A stretch of 21,744 bases of DNA from a virus: IMG/VR virus record IMGVR_UViG_3300023281_000777, positions 1 to 21,744 of that record. One strand, written 5' to 3'. A model generated the notes under the pieces. The model had not been told where the DNA came from. It saw only the letters and a list, made by a program, of their open reading frames with translations, and searched no databases. Position 1 is the stretch's first letter. Each line of letters opens with the position of its first letter. The translations under genes were made by a program, and so were the position numbers. Positions 6,531 to 14,097 of this stretch are shown here, piece by piece.

Positions 6531-6760
6531 AAGAGATTTGGTTTAGTGGAGCCAAGAAAGAAGATAGAGATAAGGTAAAACAAGATATTGCTCTGGCACA
6601 TAATGCGTTTAAGCGATTGTCAGAGATATTAGAAAAGAAGTATGTTGTTAACACGTCGTCTACTGAATACGACAAAGCTTCTTGGCCTTTCTATCAAGCC
6701 GATAACAATGGGTACAATCGAGCCTTAACAGAGGTTCTAAATTTAATTAAAGGAGACTGA
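6527..6760 (+). CDS. Conserved small phage protein of unknown function (77 aa)
   Basis: Encodes 77 residues beginning MKEIWFSGAKKEDRDKVKQD and containing YDKASWPFYQADNNGYNRAL near residue 48-67. The S-W-x-x-x-Q-A-D-x-N-G-x-x-R-A-L pattern is one I associate with a recurrent small protein near scaffold/capsid genes of podoviruses, but its function is not known to me. The protein is probably mostly helical with no membrane segment. It is coupled to the preceding basic gene by a 4-nt ATGA overlap and ends 5 nt before the scaffold gene. Confidence 0.7.
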   Translation: MKEIWFSGAKKEDRDKVKQDIALAHNAFKRLSEILEKKYVVNTSSTEYDKASWPFYQADNNGYNRALTEVLNLIKGD

Positions 6761-6765
6761 TAACC

Positions 6766-7503
6766 ATGTCAGCATTTGACACTAATGCTCCAACCGGAGA
6801 CCCCGAGAACTATCTTGATCATCTAGTAGGTGAAGATAAGAAGTTCACTGATACTGAAGCTCTTGCGAGAGGTAAGTACGAAGCTGATAAACATGTTGGT
6901 AATTTAGAGCGGCAGCTTGCTGAACTAAAAGAAGACATGCAGGAAGCTGGGAAAATCGATGAACTTATGGAACTGGTGCGTAACCAACAGCAGCAGAACA
7001 AGGCTATAGACGATCCTCCAAAGGAAGGCCCCGGCGATACCAGCTCTGGCCAATTGACTACAGAGGAGTTGAAAGCCTTAATTGAAACTCACGTTACTGA
7101 GCGTGATAAACAGTCAACCGAAGTTAGAAATTTGACAGAGGTAGACAGGGCTCTTGCAGACAAGTTTGGCGACAACGCTGGGCAAGTTCTCAGTAATAGA
7201 GCAACCGTCGTAGATATGACTGTTGATGAAATGAAAGAATTGGCTTCTAGGAACCCTAAAGCCTTCTACCGCCTAATGGGAATGGATAGTGACAGTCGTA
7301 AAGTTGAATCCGGGAACATGATGGGCGGTGGGCAACGTTCAGAGGGTGAGCAAATTAAGCGTGGTGGTTCCCGTGATTTTGCTTACTATCAGGAGATGCG
7401 TAGAGATAAAAAGACTAAACATCTTTATTACTCTCCAAAGATACAACAACAGATGGCAAATGATGCAGAGGTTATGGGGGCTGCTTTTTATAGCAACTCG
7501 TAA
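6766..7503 (+). CDS. Capsid scaffolding protein
   Basis: Encodes 245 residues, hydrophilic and acidic. The N-terminal motif (about residues 16-42) containing YLDHLVGEDKKFTDTEALAR and GKYEADKHV is typical of scaffolding proteins of marine and other podoviruses, followed by a coiled-coil-like stretch (NLERQLAELKEDMQEAGK, about 45-62) and a Gln-rich linker. The C-terminal 40 residues, with basic segments (YQEMRRDKKTKH), would form the coat-binding end. Scaffold directs capsid protein assembly around the portal and then leaves the prohead. AGGAG at 6751-6755 lies 10 nt before the ATG. Its position directly before the capsid gene supports the call. Confidence 0.85.
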   Translation: MSAFDTNAPTGDPENYLDHLVGEDKKFTDTEALARGKYEADKHVGNLERQLAELKEDMQEAGKIDELMELVRNQQQQNKAIDDPPKEGPGDTSSGQLTTEELKALIETHVTERDKQSTEVRNLTEVDRALADKFGDNAGQVLSNRATVVDMTVDEMKELASRNPKAFYRLMGMDSDSRKVESGNMMGGGQRSEGEQIKRGGSRDFAYYQEMRRDKKTKHLYYSPKIQQQMANDAEVMGAAFYSNS

Positions 7504-7507
7504 TTAC

Positions 7508-7514
7508 AGGAGGT
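7508..7514 (+). promoter_or_regulatory. Near-perfect ribosome binding site of the capsid gene
   Basis: AGGAGGT matches the canonical anti-Shine-Dalgarno complement over seven bases and sits 8 nt before ATG 7523. It is one of the strongest ribosome sites in the window and fits the very high protein output needed for a major capsid protein. Confidence 0.8.
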
Positions 7515-7522
7515 AGTGTAAA

Positions 7523-8461
7523 ATGCACACTACAGCAAACTCTACCCTCCTTATTCGCTCTGAAGTTTGGTCTAACGAGCTTAAGGAGATTCTGCGCGAC
7601 GAGCTAATGGCAATGACTTATGTGGATTGGATGACTGATTTCCCTGACGGGGATACGTTTACCATTCCTAGCATTGGCGTAGCGGATGTCGATGACTACC
7701 AAGAAGACGAAGATATCGTTTATCGTCCTCTTGATACTGGTGAGTTCCAGTTCACGATCACCGAGTACCTGTCGAGTGGTATCTATATCACCCGTAAGGC
7801 AGAGCAGGATTTGTTCTATGCAAATCAGCTTATGTCTCGGTTTGTTCCTGAAGAGGAGCGCGCCTTAATGGTTCGCCTTGAAGGTGACATTCTGAAAGTA
7901 GCCCCGGATGGTCAGACGGCTGCTGATACCAATGATATCAATGGTCAGAAACATAGGTATGTAGCTACTGGTACCAGCAATGTAATGTCGGTTGAGGATT
8001 TTGCCCGTGCTCGCCTATCGCTTAAAAAGGCGAATGTGCCGGATACTAATCTGATTGCGATTGTTGATCCTTCGGTTGAATACACCATGAATACCGAAAC
8101 CAATCTTGCTGATGTCTCGAACAACCCCCGTTGGGAAGGCATTGTTGCTGATGGTATCGCTTCTGGTATGCGGTTTGTCAAGAACATTTATGGTTTTGAT
8201 ATTTGGGAGTCTAACCATCTTAAGGTTAACCCCGTTGAGACGCTTGAGACTGTAGCGATCTCTGGATTTATCAATAATCTGTTCTTCTCGGCTGCTCCGG
8301 GTGTTTCACCGTTTAAGGGTGCTTGGCGACAGATGCCGACGGTTGATACTGAGTTCAATAAGGATAAACAGCGTACTGAATTCGTGACTACTGCTCGTTA
8401 CGGTTTGGCTCTGTTCCGTCCTGAGAACATGGTTATCGTTCCTTCGCAGCCTGCCGTGTAA
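7523..8461 (+). CDS. Major capsid protein (HK97-type fold expected)
   Basis: Encodes 312 residues. The order and character fit podovirus coat proteins: an N-terminal arm (residues 1-30), a region with DGDTFTIPSIG and a long acidic loop (DVDDYQEDEDIVY), the helix EEERALMVRLEGDILK (about residues 112-127), a middle domain with LIAIVDPSVEYTMN, and a C-terminal part with RTEFVTTARYGLALFRPENMVIV typical of the last strands of the fold. It follows the scaffold gene and has an exceptionally strong ribosome site. The codon choice looks less AT-biased than in the tail genes, consistent with high expression. No slippery sequence is seen at the 3' end, so there is no sign of a T7-style 10A/10B frameshift. 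Confidence 0.88.
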   Translation: MHTTANSTLLIRSEVWSNELKEILRDELMAMTYVDWMTDFPDGDTFTIPSIGVADVDDYQEDEDIVYRPLDTGEFQFTITEYLSSGIYITRKAEQDLFYANQLMSRFVPEEERALMVRLEGDILKVAPDGQTAADTNDINGQKHRYVATGTSNVMSVEDFARARLSLKKANVPDTNLIAIVDPSVEYTMNTETNLADVSNNPRWEGIVADGIASGMRFVKNIYGFDIWESNHLKVNPVETLETVAISGFINNLFFSAAPGVSPFKGAWRQMPTVDTEFNKDKQRTEFVTTARYGLALFRPENMVIVPSQPAV

Positions 8462-8464
8462 CAT

Positions 8465-8470
8465 AGGAGG
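8465..8470 (+). promoter_or_regulatory. Strong ribosome binding site of the decoration-like gene
   Basis: AGGAGG ends 8 nt before ATG 8479. A strong site next to that of the capsid gene suggests this product is also made in large amounts. Confidence 0.7.
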
Positions 8471-8478
8471 ACAAAGTT

Positions 8479-8985
8479 ATGGTACAGTGGACTAATGATG
8501 ATGGCCTTCAGGTTCCTTTCGGTCAGGATCAGGCTCGCGAAACCAAGTCTCTTATGGCCAAGGTTTCTGAGCAAGGTGTAAAGCGGCAGATGCTCGTCGA
8601 TATTAATTTTGACGATCTTCCTACGTTTACTGCTGATTTGAATAACGATGGCACACGAAATGGTTTCAGTGATTCGGATGCGTATATTCCTGCGGGTTCG
8701 TATATTACTGATGCCTACCTTATTGTTGAGACTGCCTTTGCTGGCGGAACATCGTATGACATTGGTTTGTATGATTTAGCTGGTGTGGCGATTGATCTTG
8801 ATGGCATTGATGCTGGGGTCTTGACCGCTGCATTGGCTGCTAATCTTGCAGTTGCTTGTAATGGCGCTCTTGTTAAGGGCACTGCTCTTGTCACTAGTGA
8901 TGCGTATCTTGTGGTTGCGGCCACTGGTACCTTTACTGCTGGTAAGATGAAGTTGGTTATTGAGTACACTCAGGTGGCTCCGTAA
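8479..8985 (+). CDS. Putative capsid decoration/structural protein
   Basis: Encodes 168 residues. A short N-terminal segment with VPFGQDQARE is followed by a beta-rich domain with AYIPAGSYITDAYLIVETAFAG-like strands, SYDIGLYDLAG and IDLDGIDAG, and a Val/Ala-rich C-terminus ending MKLVIEYTQVAP. This pattern (PAG..I.DA.L.V...GG.S.DIGLYD..G..ID.DGIDAG) occurs in proteins encoded immediately downstream of capsid genes in podoviruses and is usually regarded as a head decoration or minor structural protein. The low charge, Gly/Ala/Asp-rich composition and strong ribosome site agree. It is followed by the main intergenic gap, so it closes the head-gene block. Confidence 0.65.
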   Translation: MVQWTNDDGLQVPFGQDQARETKSLMAKVSEQGVKRQMLVDINFDDLPTFTADLNNDGTRNGFSDSDAYIPAGSYITDAYLIVETAFAGGTSYDIGLYDLAGVAIDLDGIDAGVLTAALAANLAVACNGALVKGTALVTSDAYLVVAATGTFTAGKMKLVIEYTQVAP

Positions 8986-9000
8986 TCTTTAATATGGCCC

Positions 9001-9024
9001 GAGGGGAGCCAACTTAATCCCCTC
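9001..9024 (+). terminator. Stem-loop after the capsid/decoration genes (possible weak terminator or processing site)
   Basis: GAGGGGA (9001-9007) pairs perfectly with TCCCCTC (9018-9024) around a 10-base loop. It is followed by ACTTATTCT, not a proper T-run, so efficient intrinsic termination is doubtful. Its position just after the head genes corresponds to where T7 has its main late terminator. It could also stabilise the capsid mRNA end or mark processing before the tRNA that begins 10 nt later. Confidence 0.45.
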
Positions 9025-9033
9025 ACTTATTCT

Positions 9034-9110
9034 GCCGGTATAGCTCAGTTGATAGAGCGTTGGTGTTGTAATCCAAATGTCGCAGGTTTGAATCCTTGCT
9101 ACCGGCTCCA
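9034..9110 (+). tRNA. tRNA-Thr(UGU)-like gene with irregular T arm
   Basis: The acceptor stem GCCGGTA/TACCGGC (9034-9040/9100-9106) is perfect, the D stem GCTC/GAGC is intact, and CCA is encoded (9108-9110). The anticodon loop GTTGTAA (9065-9071) has U33, anticodon UGU (reads ACA, Thr) and A37. Irregularities: the anticodon stem TTGGT/TCCAA has a U-U mismatch at 31-39; the 3' side of the T arm has one base more than standard (13 instead of 12 bases between position 53 and the acceptor stem), giving an 8-base loop or a bulged T; and the D loop has G18-A19 in place of GG while position 56 is T in place of C, which would preserve the 19-56 tertiary pair as A-U. It may be functional but divergent, or decaying. 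Confidence 0.8.
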
Positions 9111-9128
9111 ACATAGGAGATAGCCCTT

Positions 9129-9968
9129 ATGGCTAATGTTGAACACAATGTCCTAACTGGTGTATCACTACACGAACCAAAGGGTGTGGCAGCAGCATCG
9201 GCTAATGAAGTATATGTTGCAGACGGTGCTGCTAGTGGCTCGCACAAACAGATTACACCCACCAATCTTGTGATGGTACACAGCGCCAGTGATTTTCCAA
9301 CTGCTGCTGCTGGTGTTCGTACTCTTGTAGCAAGTACAGTTTATTGGGTTGTCGGGGCAGTTAGTATCGGTAGTGATCGTTTGGTGATGTCCGCCGATAC
9401 ATCCCTCTTTGGTATTAATCCTGAGTATGATACTTTGACTACCACCAATGCAGGTAACATGATTACTAGCGCAGATGATGGTAGAATTAGTGGACTTGGG
9501 TTTATTTGTACTAGTGGGGCATGGATTAGTATTTCAGGGGCAACCAATACTAAACGATTTACTATATCAAACTGTATTGTTATATCTTGTGATACTGTTG
9601 GAACGGTAGACCAATCGTTATACTTTGCTCTTATTAATTCAGAAGTAAGAGCTTCCTTAAATGTTACTGCCGGTGGTTTAGTTCTTAGTGGAACTGGTAC
9701 TGATTTACGAATTATGAATAATCGTTTTGATATTGATCAAGGACCCTTTATTGATTTTGCAGCTTCTATATGGAGTAACGCATTTGTTGGTTTCAATGTA
9801 TTTGATAATGCTTCAGGTGAATGGGCGATAACTTTAAACGTTACCCAAGATTTAAACATTGTTTCTACTGGTGTAGGTTACATTGTTGACAATATGATTC
9901 TAACAATTGCTAACGACATTGAAAATGAAGGTACCCCTGTTCTTTGGAATATAAGGACACATACGTAA
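9129..9968 (+). CDS. Beta-helix-like structural protein, possible head fibre
   Basis: Encodes 279 residues. The N-terminal segment NVLTGVSLHEPKGVAAA then VYVADGAASGSH is a motif I associate with structural/fibre proteins of marine podoviruses, probably an attachment module. The rest is rich in short beta strands, Thr, Ser, Asn and Gly with repeated patterns (DDGRISGLGFIC, SGAWISISGA, KRFTISNCIVIS, LRIMNNRFDID), as expected of a right-handed parallel beta-helix. No catalytic residues of a polysaccharide lyase are evident, so a structural role is likelier than enzymatic. AGGAGA at 9114-9119 lies 9 nt before the ATG, only 3 nt after the tRNA. It lies between head and tail-tube genes, so either particle location is possible. 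Confidence 0.6.
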   Translation: MANVEHNVLTGVSLHEPKGVAAASANEVYVADGAASGSHKQITPTNLVMVHSASDFPTAAAGVRTLVASTVYWVVGAVSIGSDRLVMSADTSLFGINPEYDTLTTTNAGNMITSADDGRISGLGFICTSGAWISISGATNTKRFTISNCIVISCDTVGTVDQSLYFALINSEVRASLNVTAGGLVLSGTGTDLRIMNNRFDIDQGPFIDFAASIWSNAFVGFNVFDNASGEWAITLNVTQDLNIVSTGVGYIVDNMILTIANDIENEGTPVLWNIRTHT

Positions 9969-9969
9969 A

Positions 9970-10728
9970 ATGGTAGCAATGAAGAAAACAGTGCTTGAGA
10001 TTTCTCAGGACATACTTAATGATCTTGATTCTGATAGTGTGAGTTCAATTAATGACACGGTAGAGTCAATACAGGTTGCTAACATAGTCGCCCAAACCTA
10101 CTTTGATTTAATTTCTGACAGGACTATACCAGAACACAAACAGTTATTCCGTCTCACTGCTTTAAGTGACAGTCTCACGCCTACTCATTTTTCACTTCCT
10201 GATAATGTTGCAAACGTAGAAAAAATTGAGTATAATAAAAGCACGGATGGAGATCAAGAATATCAAGAGATACATTGGCGTGATCCCTTAACCTTTTTAC
10301 GAAATACTGAAGCAAGAGATTCAAGTGCTACTACTGTAACAACTGTGTTAGATATTGACGGTAGTACAGAACTTCTAGTGTATAATGATCGTATGCCGAG
10401 TTTCTATACCTCATTCAATAACAAACACCTAGTTATGGATGCCCATGATGTCGCTATTGATGATACCCTACAGGCGTCTAAAGGTAGAGGGTACGGAGAA
10501 CTCATCCCTACAGTCAATTTAATTGACACCTTTATCTTTGACATAGAGGCTAAGTATTTTCCGTATCTACAGGCTGAAGCCAAATCTAGAGCATTTGAAA
10601 TTCTTCATAAAACAATTAGCAACAAAACAGAACAGACTGCTAAACGACATAAGAGTTTTATTCAAAAAGAAAAATATCGTTTTGACACACAAAAACCAAA
10701 GGATGTGCGAAACTATGGAAGAACTTAA
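9970..10728 (+). CDS. Tail tubular protein A-like (gp11-like adaptor)
   Basis: Encodes 252 residues. The N-terminus, with VLEISQDILNDLDSDSVSSI and then VESIQVANIVAQTYFDLI (residues 8-48), is the family signature of the podovirus gp11-type neck/tail-tube protein that forms the ring between portal and nozzle. It continues with DNVANVEKIEYN and a C-terminal helical region rich in Lys (AEAKSRAFEILHK, KRHKSFIQKEKYRF) that would pack on the portal. ATG 9970 is chosen because AGGA lies 12 nt upstream; ATG 9979 is the alternative. The gene overlaps the next by 14 nt. The gp12-like gene follows after one small gene, as expected. Confidence 0.82.
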   Translation: MVAMKKTVLEISQDILNDLDSDSVSSINDTVESIQVANIVAQTYFDLISDRTIPEHKQLFRLTALSDSLTPTHFSLPDNVANVEKIEYNKSTDGDQEYQEIHWRDPLTFLRNTEARDSSATTVTTVLDIDGSTELLVYNDRMPSFYTSFNNKHLVMDAHDVAIDDTLQASKGRGYGELIPTVNLIDTFIFDIEAKYFPYLQAEAKSRAFEILHKTISNKTEQTAKRHKSFIQKEKYRFDTQKPKDVRNYGRT

Positions 10729-11041
10729 GTTTACTGAAGACCATGAAAACCAGATTGTCCTAATCACTACACCAAAAAGAAAACATAGAATTAAAGTTTA
10801 CGTTCCAATTGGAAATTTTGCTCATTGGAAGATATCCTATGAAGACGGTAAACCAATTGAGGGACTAAGTGAGGGCGTATTTCTTTCTAGAAAACGGGCA
10901 ATGAATGCTGTTTCTCTATGGAATATAACCGCAAAGAAGACAAAAGATGCAAAACAATTTGAATTATTTGGTGACAAAGAACCCCCTGTTCTTAAAAGGA
11001 AGAGTGTAAGTGGCACAAGAAGTAAAACAGACACCAGTTAA
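10715..11041 (+). CDS. Small hypothetical protein between tail-tube genes (108 aa)
   Basis: Encodes 108 residues: a possible compact beta-rich domain (residues 10-60, IVLITTPKRKHRIKVYVPIG, WKISYEDGKPIEGL) followed by a helix (SRKRAMNAVSLWN) and a Lys-rich, probably flexible tail ending in RKSVSGTRSKTDTS. I do not recognise it. ATG 10715 is chosen because AAAGGA is upstream; the frame is open further 5', inside the previous gene, but that part has AT-rich shadow composition. It overlaps the previous gene by 14 nt and the next by 32 nt, so the three are probably translated together; a tail-assembly or regulatory role is only a guess. Confidence 0.65.
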   Translation: MEELKFTEDHENQIVLITTPKRKHRIKVYVPIGNFAHWKISYEDGKPIEGLSEGVFLSRKRAMNAVSLWNITAKKTKDAKQFELFGDKEPPVLKRKSVSGTRSKTDTS

Positions 11042-13214
11042 TTCTTTTGTTAGGGGCCTTATTACTGAGGCATCTCCCCTTACTTTTCCAGAGAATGCAT
11101 CTGTTGATGAGGATAACTGTACTCTATCAAAAACAGGTGTTCGTGGAAGACGTAAGGGTATTGAATTTGAAACAGGCTTTAGTTTATCCACATTTACTAC
11201 TACAGCCGGGGGACTGGTTCATTCCTTAACTTGGGAGAATGTATCAGGAGAAGCTGGTGTTGAGTTTGAGGTAGTACAAGTGGGGTCTACACTATACTTT
11301 TATGATAAGTCTACGGCCCCTGTGTCTGGTAATTTAAAAACTTTTACAGTTAACCTAAACAATTTTAATGCTGGGACCAGTGAGGTTGTCGCAGAATCCC
11401 GTATAGCGGGTGACAGTATTAACGGTAATTTTATTGTAGTCTCTGCTGCTATTGATTCATTTTATATTGAGTATGATAGTGTTGCTGATACAATCACTAC
11501 AACACAAATTATCCCAAAGGTAAGAGACTTTGATTGGCAAGGGGATATTAGTGGTTACACAGATAAAATCTCCGCTGCTAGTGTATCTGATGAACGAAGG
11601 TACGACACCTACAATGCTGGTTGGATAGATGAAACGGGTGGCTCGCAAGATGTTTTATTTGGTGGTTCAGAGGGATTTGTAACCCTAACTGGAAGTTGGC
11701 CCCACCTAACACATCCTTGGTTTGCAGGAAAAGATGGTACTGGATTCTTTGATCGTAATGAATGGGAAAAGGTTTATGGTGGTAACTCTTTAATTGGAAA
11801 CGGTAGGTTTACCTTAAACTTGTATTCAAAAGATAGGTCAACTGCCTCTGGTGTTACAGGGTTAGCGATTGAAACTGAAGTTTCTAGATTTTCTACTACA
11901 AAAAACTATGCAGGTAGGGCGTGGTTTGCAGGTTTGAATTCAATTAAGAATGGTTCTAGGGTTTTCTTTACACCAGTACTTGAAGATATGACAAAGATAG
12001 GAAATTATTTTCAAGAAGCTGACCCAACATCAGAGGATGCATCAGACCTAATTGACAGTGATGGTGGTGTAATTAACATTCCCTCTGCATCTAAAATCAA
12101 GGCCCTGTTTGAGTGGAATAACTCTCTTCTTGTCTTTGCTGAAAATGGCGTGTGGGAAATTAGTGGTGTAGACGGGATATTTAAAGCAACAGAGTTTTCT
12201 GTTTCTCGTATACGTGAGGCAGGGGGTCTAATTAATACCGCTGCTTTGGTAGATGCAGAAGGGACACCCTTTTGGTGGGGGGTTAACGCTATTTATACTG
12301 TTACACCAAATACAGATTTAACCGTCAATACTGCTACACAAGGGACAAATATATCCTTAGCTACAGTTCAAACATTTTGGGAAGCTATAGATGGTGATCA
12401 AAGAAGAGATGCTGTTGGGGAGTACGACCCCATTAACAATAGAGTATTTTGGCTATATGGTAATGATAGTGTTACAAGGTATAAGTATAATAAAGTTTTA
12501 ATTCTTGATATATTGCTACAGGCATTTCATCCTTGGACCTTTGAAGATGAGACTACTACAACAAGTTATGTTGTTAATATGTCTTATTTTTCAGGGCTTG
12601 GAACAACCACTCAGTTAAAAGATGTTGTTGATAATTCTGGGGCAGATGATGTTCTTGATAATGCTGGTGTAGACGATGTTGTTTCTACTGTGTCTGTCCC
12701 TACAGCATTAGGTGATACTGAAATTAAATTTTTAGTTAGAGATGGAGATACTGGTAAATTAAGTTTTGCTACTATTTCTAATACCTCATTTAAAGATTGG
12801 GCTACAGAAGATTACCTAAGTTTTGCAGAAGCATCTTACGATTTTGAAGATGATTTTACCACAGATAAACATGGTATCTATGTAACAACTTACTTTAATT
12901 TAACTGAGACAGGTTTTACAGGTGATGAGACTAATGGTTATGATGTTACCAATCCCTCTAGCTGTTTGTTACAAGCATTTTGGGATTTAAAAACTGCCTT
13001 TAGTAGTTCTCAAGAAGTTTATCGTTTTTTAATTCCTATTGTTGTAGATACTGGTGATCTTACTTCGTTTGCTTATCCATATTCGTCTGTTATAACTCGT
13101 AATCGTATACGAGGTAGGGGCCGAAACTTGAAATTGAGGTTTGAAAGTACAACTGGTAAGGACTTTCAGCTTCAGGGGTATGAGGTAGTTAATGCCAAAA
13201 ACCAAGGCTTATAA
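11010..13214 (+). CDS. Tail tubular protein B-like (gp12-like nozzle)
   Basis: Encodes 734 residues from GTG 11010, supported by AAGGAAG about 8 nt upstream. The N-terminus VNSFVRGLITEASPLTFPEN, followed by NCTLSKTGVRGRRKGIEFE, is the signature of podovirus gp12-type tail nozzle proteins, which form the hexameric tube end through which DNA leaves. The long middle part is beta-rich (propeller-like repeats such as IKALFEWNNSLLVFAENGVWEISG, given here in summary form) and the C-terminal part contains SSVITRNRIRGRGRNLKLRF-type strands with many Arg. A tandem nine-residue repeat lies at about residues 538-555. It overlaps the acetyltransferase gene by 23 nt. Length is close to the T7 gp12 class (about 800 residues). 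Confidence 0.83.
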   Translation: MAQEVKQTPVNSFVRGLITEASPLTFPENASVDEDNCTLSKTGVRGRRKGIEFETGFSLSTFTTTAGGLVHSLTWENVSGEAGVEFEVVQVGSTLYFYDKSTAPVSGNLKTFTVNLNNFNAGTSEVVAESRIAGDSINGNFIVVSAAIDSFYIEYDSVADTITTTQIIPKVRDFDWQGDISGYTDKISAASVSDERRYDTYNAGWIDETGGSQDVLFGGSEGFVTLTGSWPHLTHPWFAGKDGTGFFDRNEWEKVYGGNSLIGNGRFTLNLYSKDRSTASGVTGLAIETEVSRFSTTKNYAGRAWFAGLNSIKNGSRVFFTPVLEDMTKIGNYFQEADPTSEDASDLIDSDGGVINIPSASKIKALFEWNNSLLVFAENGVWEISGVDGIFKATEFSVSRIREAGGLINTAALVDAEGTPFWWGVNAIYTVTPNTDLTVNTATQGTNISLATVQTFWEAIDGDQRRDAVGEYDPINNRVFWLYGNDSVTRYKYNKVLILDILLQAFHPWTFEDETTTTSYVVNMSYFSGLGTTTQLKDVVDNSGADDVLDNAGVDDVVSTVSVPTALGDTEIKFLVRDGDTGKLSFATISNTSFKDWATEDYLSFAEASYDFEDDFTTDKHGIYVTTYFNLTETGFTGDETNGYDVTNPSSCLLQAFWDLKTAFSSSQEVYRFLIPIVVDTGDLTSFAYPYSSVITRNRIRGRGRNLKLRFESTTGKDFQLQGYEVVNAKNQGL
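12621..12674 (+). repeat. In-frame tandem 27-nt repeat in the nozzle gene
   Basis: Two adjacent 27-base units (12621-12647 and 12648-12674) encode DVVDNSGAD and DVLDNAGVD, followed by a third partial unit DVV. The period is exactly nine codons, so the frame is preserved. The products are Asp/Gly-rich and could be a surface loop. Confidence 0.7.
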
Positions 13215-13662
13215 TGTTCGTGTTGCTACTGAAAAAGACATAATTGATCTAACTATCTTAGGAAAACAATTTGTTAAAGAGTCACAATACTATGACTTGT
13301 TGGGGTGGGACGCTAGTAAAGTACATATTACTTTAACAAATGCAATGGAAAGAGAAGATTTTGAAATTTTTTGTTTCTGTTGTGATTCTGAAGTAGTAGG
13401 GTTGCTTGCTTGTTTTGTTACTCCGTGTTTCTTTTCAGAAACGATACAGGCAGTAGAAATGTTGTGGTATGTAGACCCAGAGCACAGAGGTTCTAAGGAG
13501 GCACAACAGTTATTAGATCATTATGAAGAATGGGCAAAAGAGAAGAAAGCTGTAGTAGTAAATTTAATAAACTTAGACGTTTTAAATGCGGAAAAAGTAG
13601 GTAGGTTGTACGAGCGTAGAGGTTATCGTCAAATAGAAAATACATTTATAAAGGAACTTTAA
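13192..13662 (+). CDS. GNAT-family N-acetyltransferase
   Basis: Encodes 156 residues, the usual single-domain GNAT length. The N-terminus NVRVATEKDIIDLTILGKQF is a typical first strand and helix; the core strand and acetyl-CoA loop are at residues 86-108 (EMLWYVDPEHRG then SKEAQQLLDH), where the loop reads R-G-S-K-E-A in place of the commoner R-G-x-G-x-G/A; the final part LYERRGYRQIENTFIK (139-154) is the usual GNAT C-terminal helix and strand. It transfers an acetyl group from acetyl-CoA to an amine, but the substrate is unknown. Its location inside the virion operon suggests modification of a virion or host protein late in infection. The ATG overlaps the gp12-like gene by 23 nt with GAGG 6 nt upstream. 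Confidence 0.8.
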   Translation: MPKTKAYNVRVATEKDIIDLTILGKQFVKESQYYDLLGWDASKVHITLTNAMEREDFEIFCFCCDSEVVGLLACFVTPCFFSETIQAVEMLWYVDPEHRGSKEAQQLLDHYEEWAKEKKAVVVNLINLDVLNAEKVGRLYERRGYRQIENTFIKEL

Positions 13663-14097
13663 ATGGCTGTAACATCCACCACTGTTGCTATCGCTGCTCT
13701 TGCTGTTGCTGCTGCTGGTACTGGTGTTGCTATTCAACAGGGTCAAGCATCTGCTGCTGCTGACAGAAGGGCTGCCCAAGAAGAGAAGAAACGGGCTGCT
13801 GTGATAACACGTAGGGAGCGTAGGAGAGTAATCCGACAGACACGAATTGCACGAGGTGAGTTGATTAACCAAGCTGCCTTTGTTGGGGCAGGAGAAAGTT
13901 CTGGTCTAGCTGGTGGTCTAAGTGGTCTTTCCTCTCAGCAAGGAGCAGAACTGGGGTTTTCCAATCAAACTCAGGGTATCAGTAAGAATATCTTTGACCT
14001 CGGCATCAAATCAAATAAAGCAAGAAGTAGAGCTGCAATTGGTCAAGGTGCTGCCAGTTTTGGTAGTGCTGCCTTCTCTGCTTCAGGTGGGTTTTAA
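13663..14097 (+). CDS. Internal virion protein, T7 gp14-like
   Basis: Encodes 144 residues. A hydrophobic Ala/Val-rich N-terminus (residues 5-25, possible membrane segment) is followed by a long basic helix (QEEKKRAAVITRRERRRVIRQ) and a Gly/Ser-rich part with RGELINQAAFVGAGESSGLAGG and LSSQQGAELGF. This arrangement is characteristic of the small internal virion proteins of podoviruses (T7 gp14 class, about 150-200 residues) that are ejected first and form the outer-membrane part of the DNA channel. It is followed immediately (TAATG overlap) by two large ejection-type proteins, as gp14 is by gp15 and gp16. Confidence 0.8.
   Translation: MAVTSTTVAIAALAVAAAGTGVAIQQGQASAAADRRAAQEEKKRAAVITRRERRRVIRQTRIARGELINQAAFVGAGESSGLAGGLSGLSSQQGAELGFSNQTQGISKNIFDLGIKSNKARSRAAIGQGAASFGSAAFSASGGF

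Noticed and set aside
8440-8485. T7-style capsid frameshift (10A/10B) at the end of the capsid gene
   Set aside because: No slippery heptamer precedes the stop, and the next gene has its own strong ribosome site and start.
8986-9033. Phage RNA-polymerase promoter in the intergenic gap
   Set aside because: No T7-type consensus or motif repeated elsewhere in the window was found; AT-rich bases alone are not enough.
9034-9110. tRNA as a prophage attachment site
   Set aside because: No integrase, excisionase or repeated tRNA fragment is present in the window, so there is nothing to support integration here.
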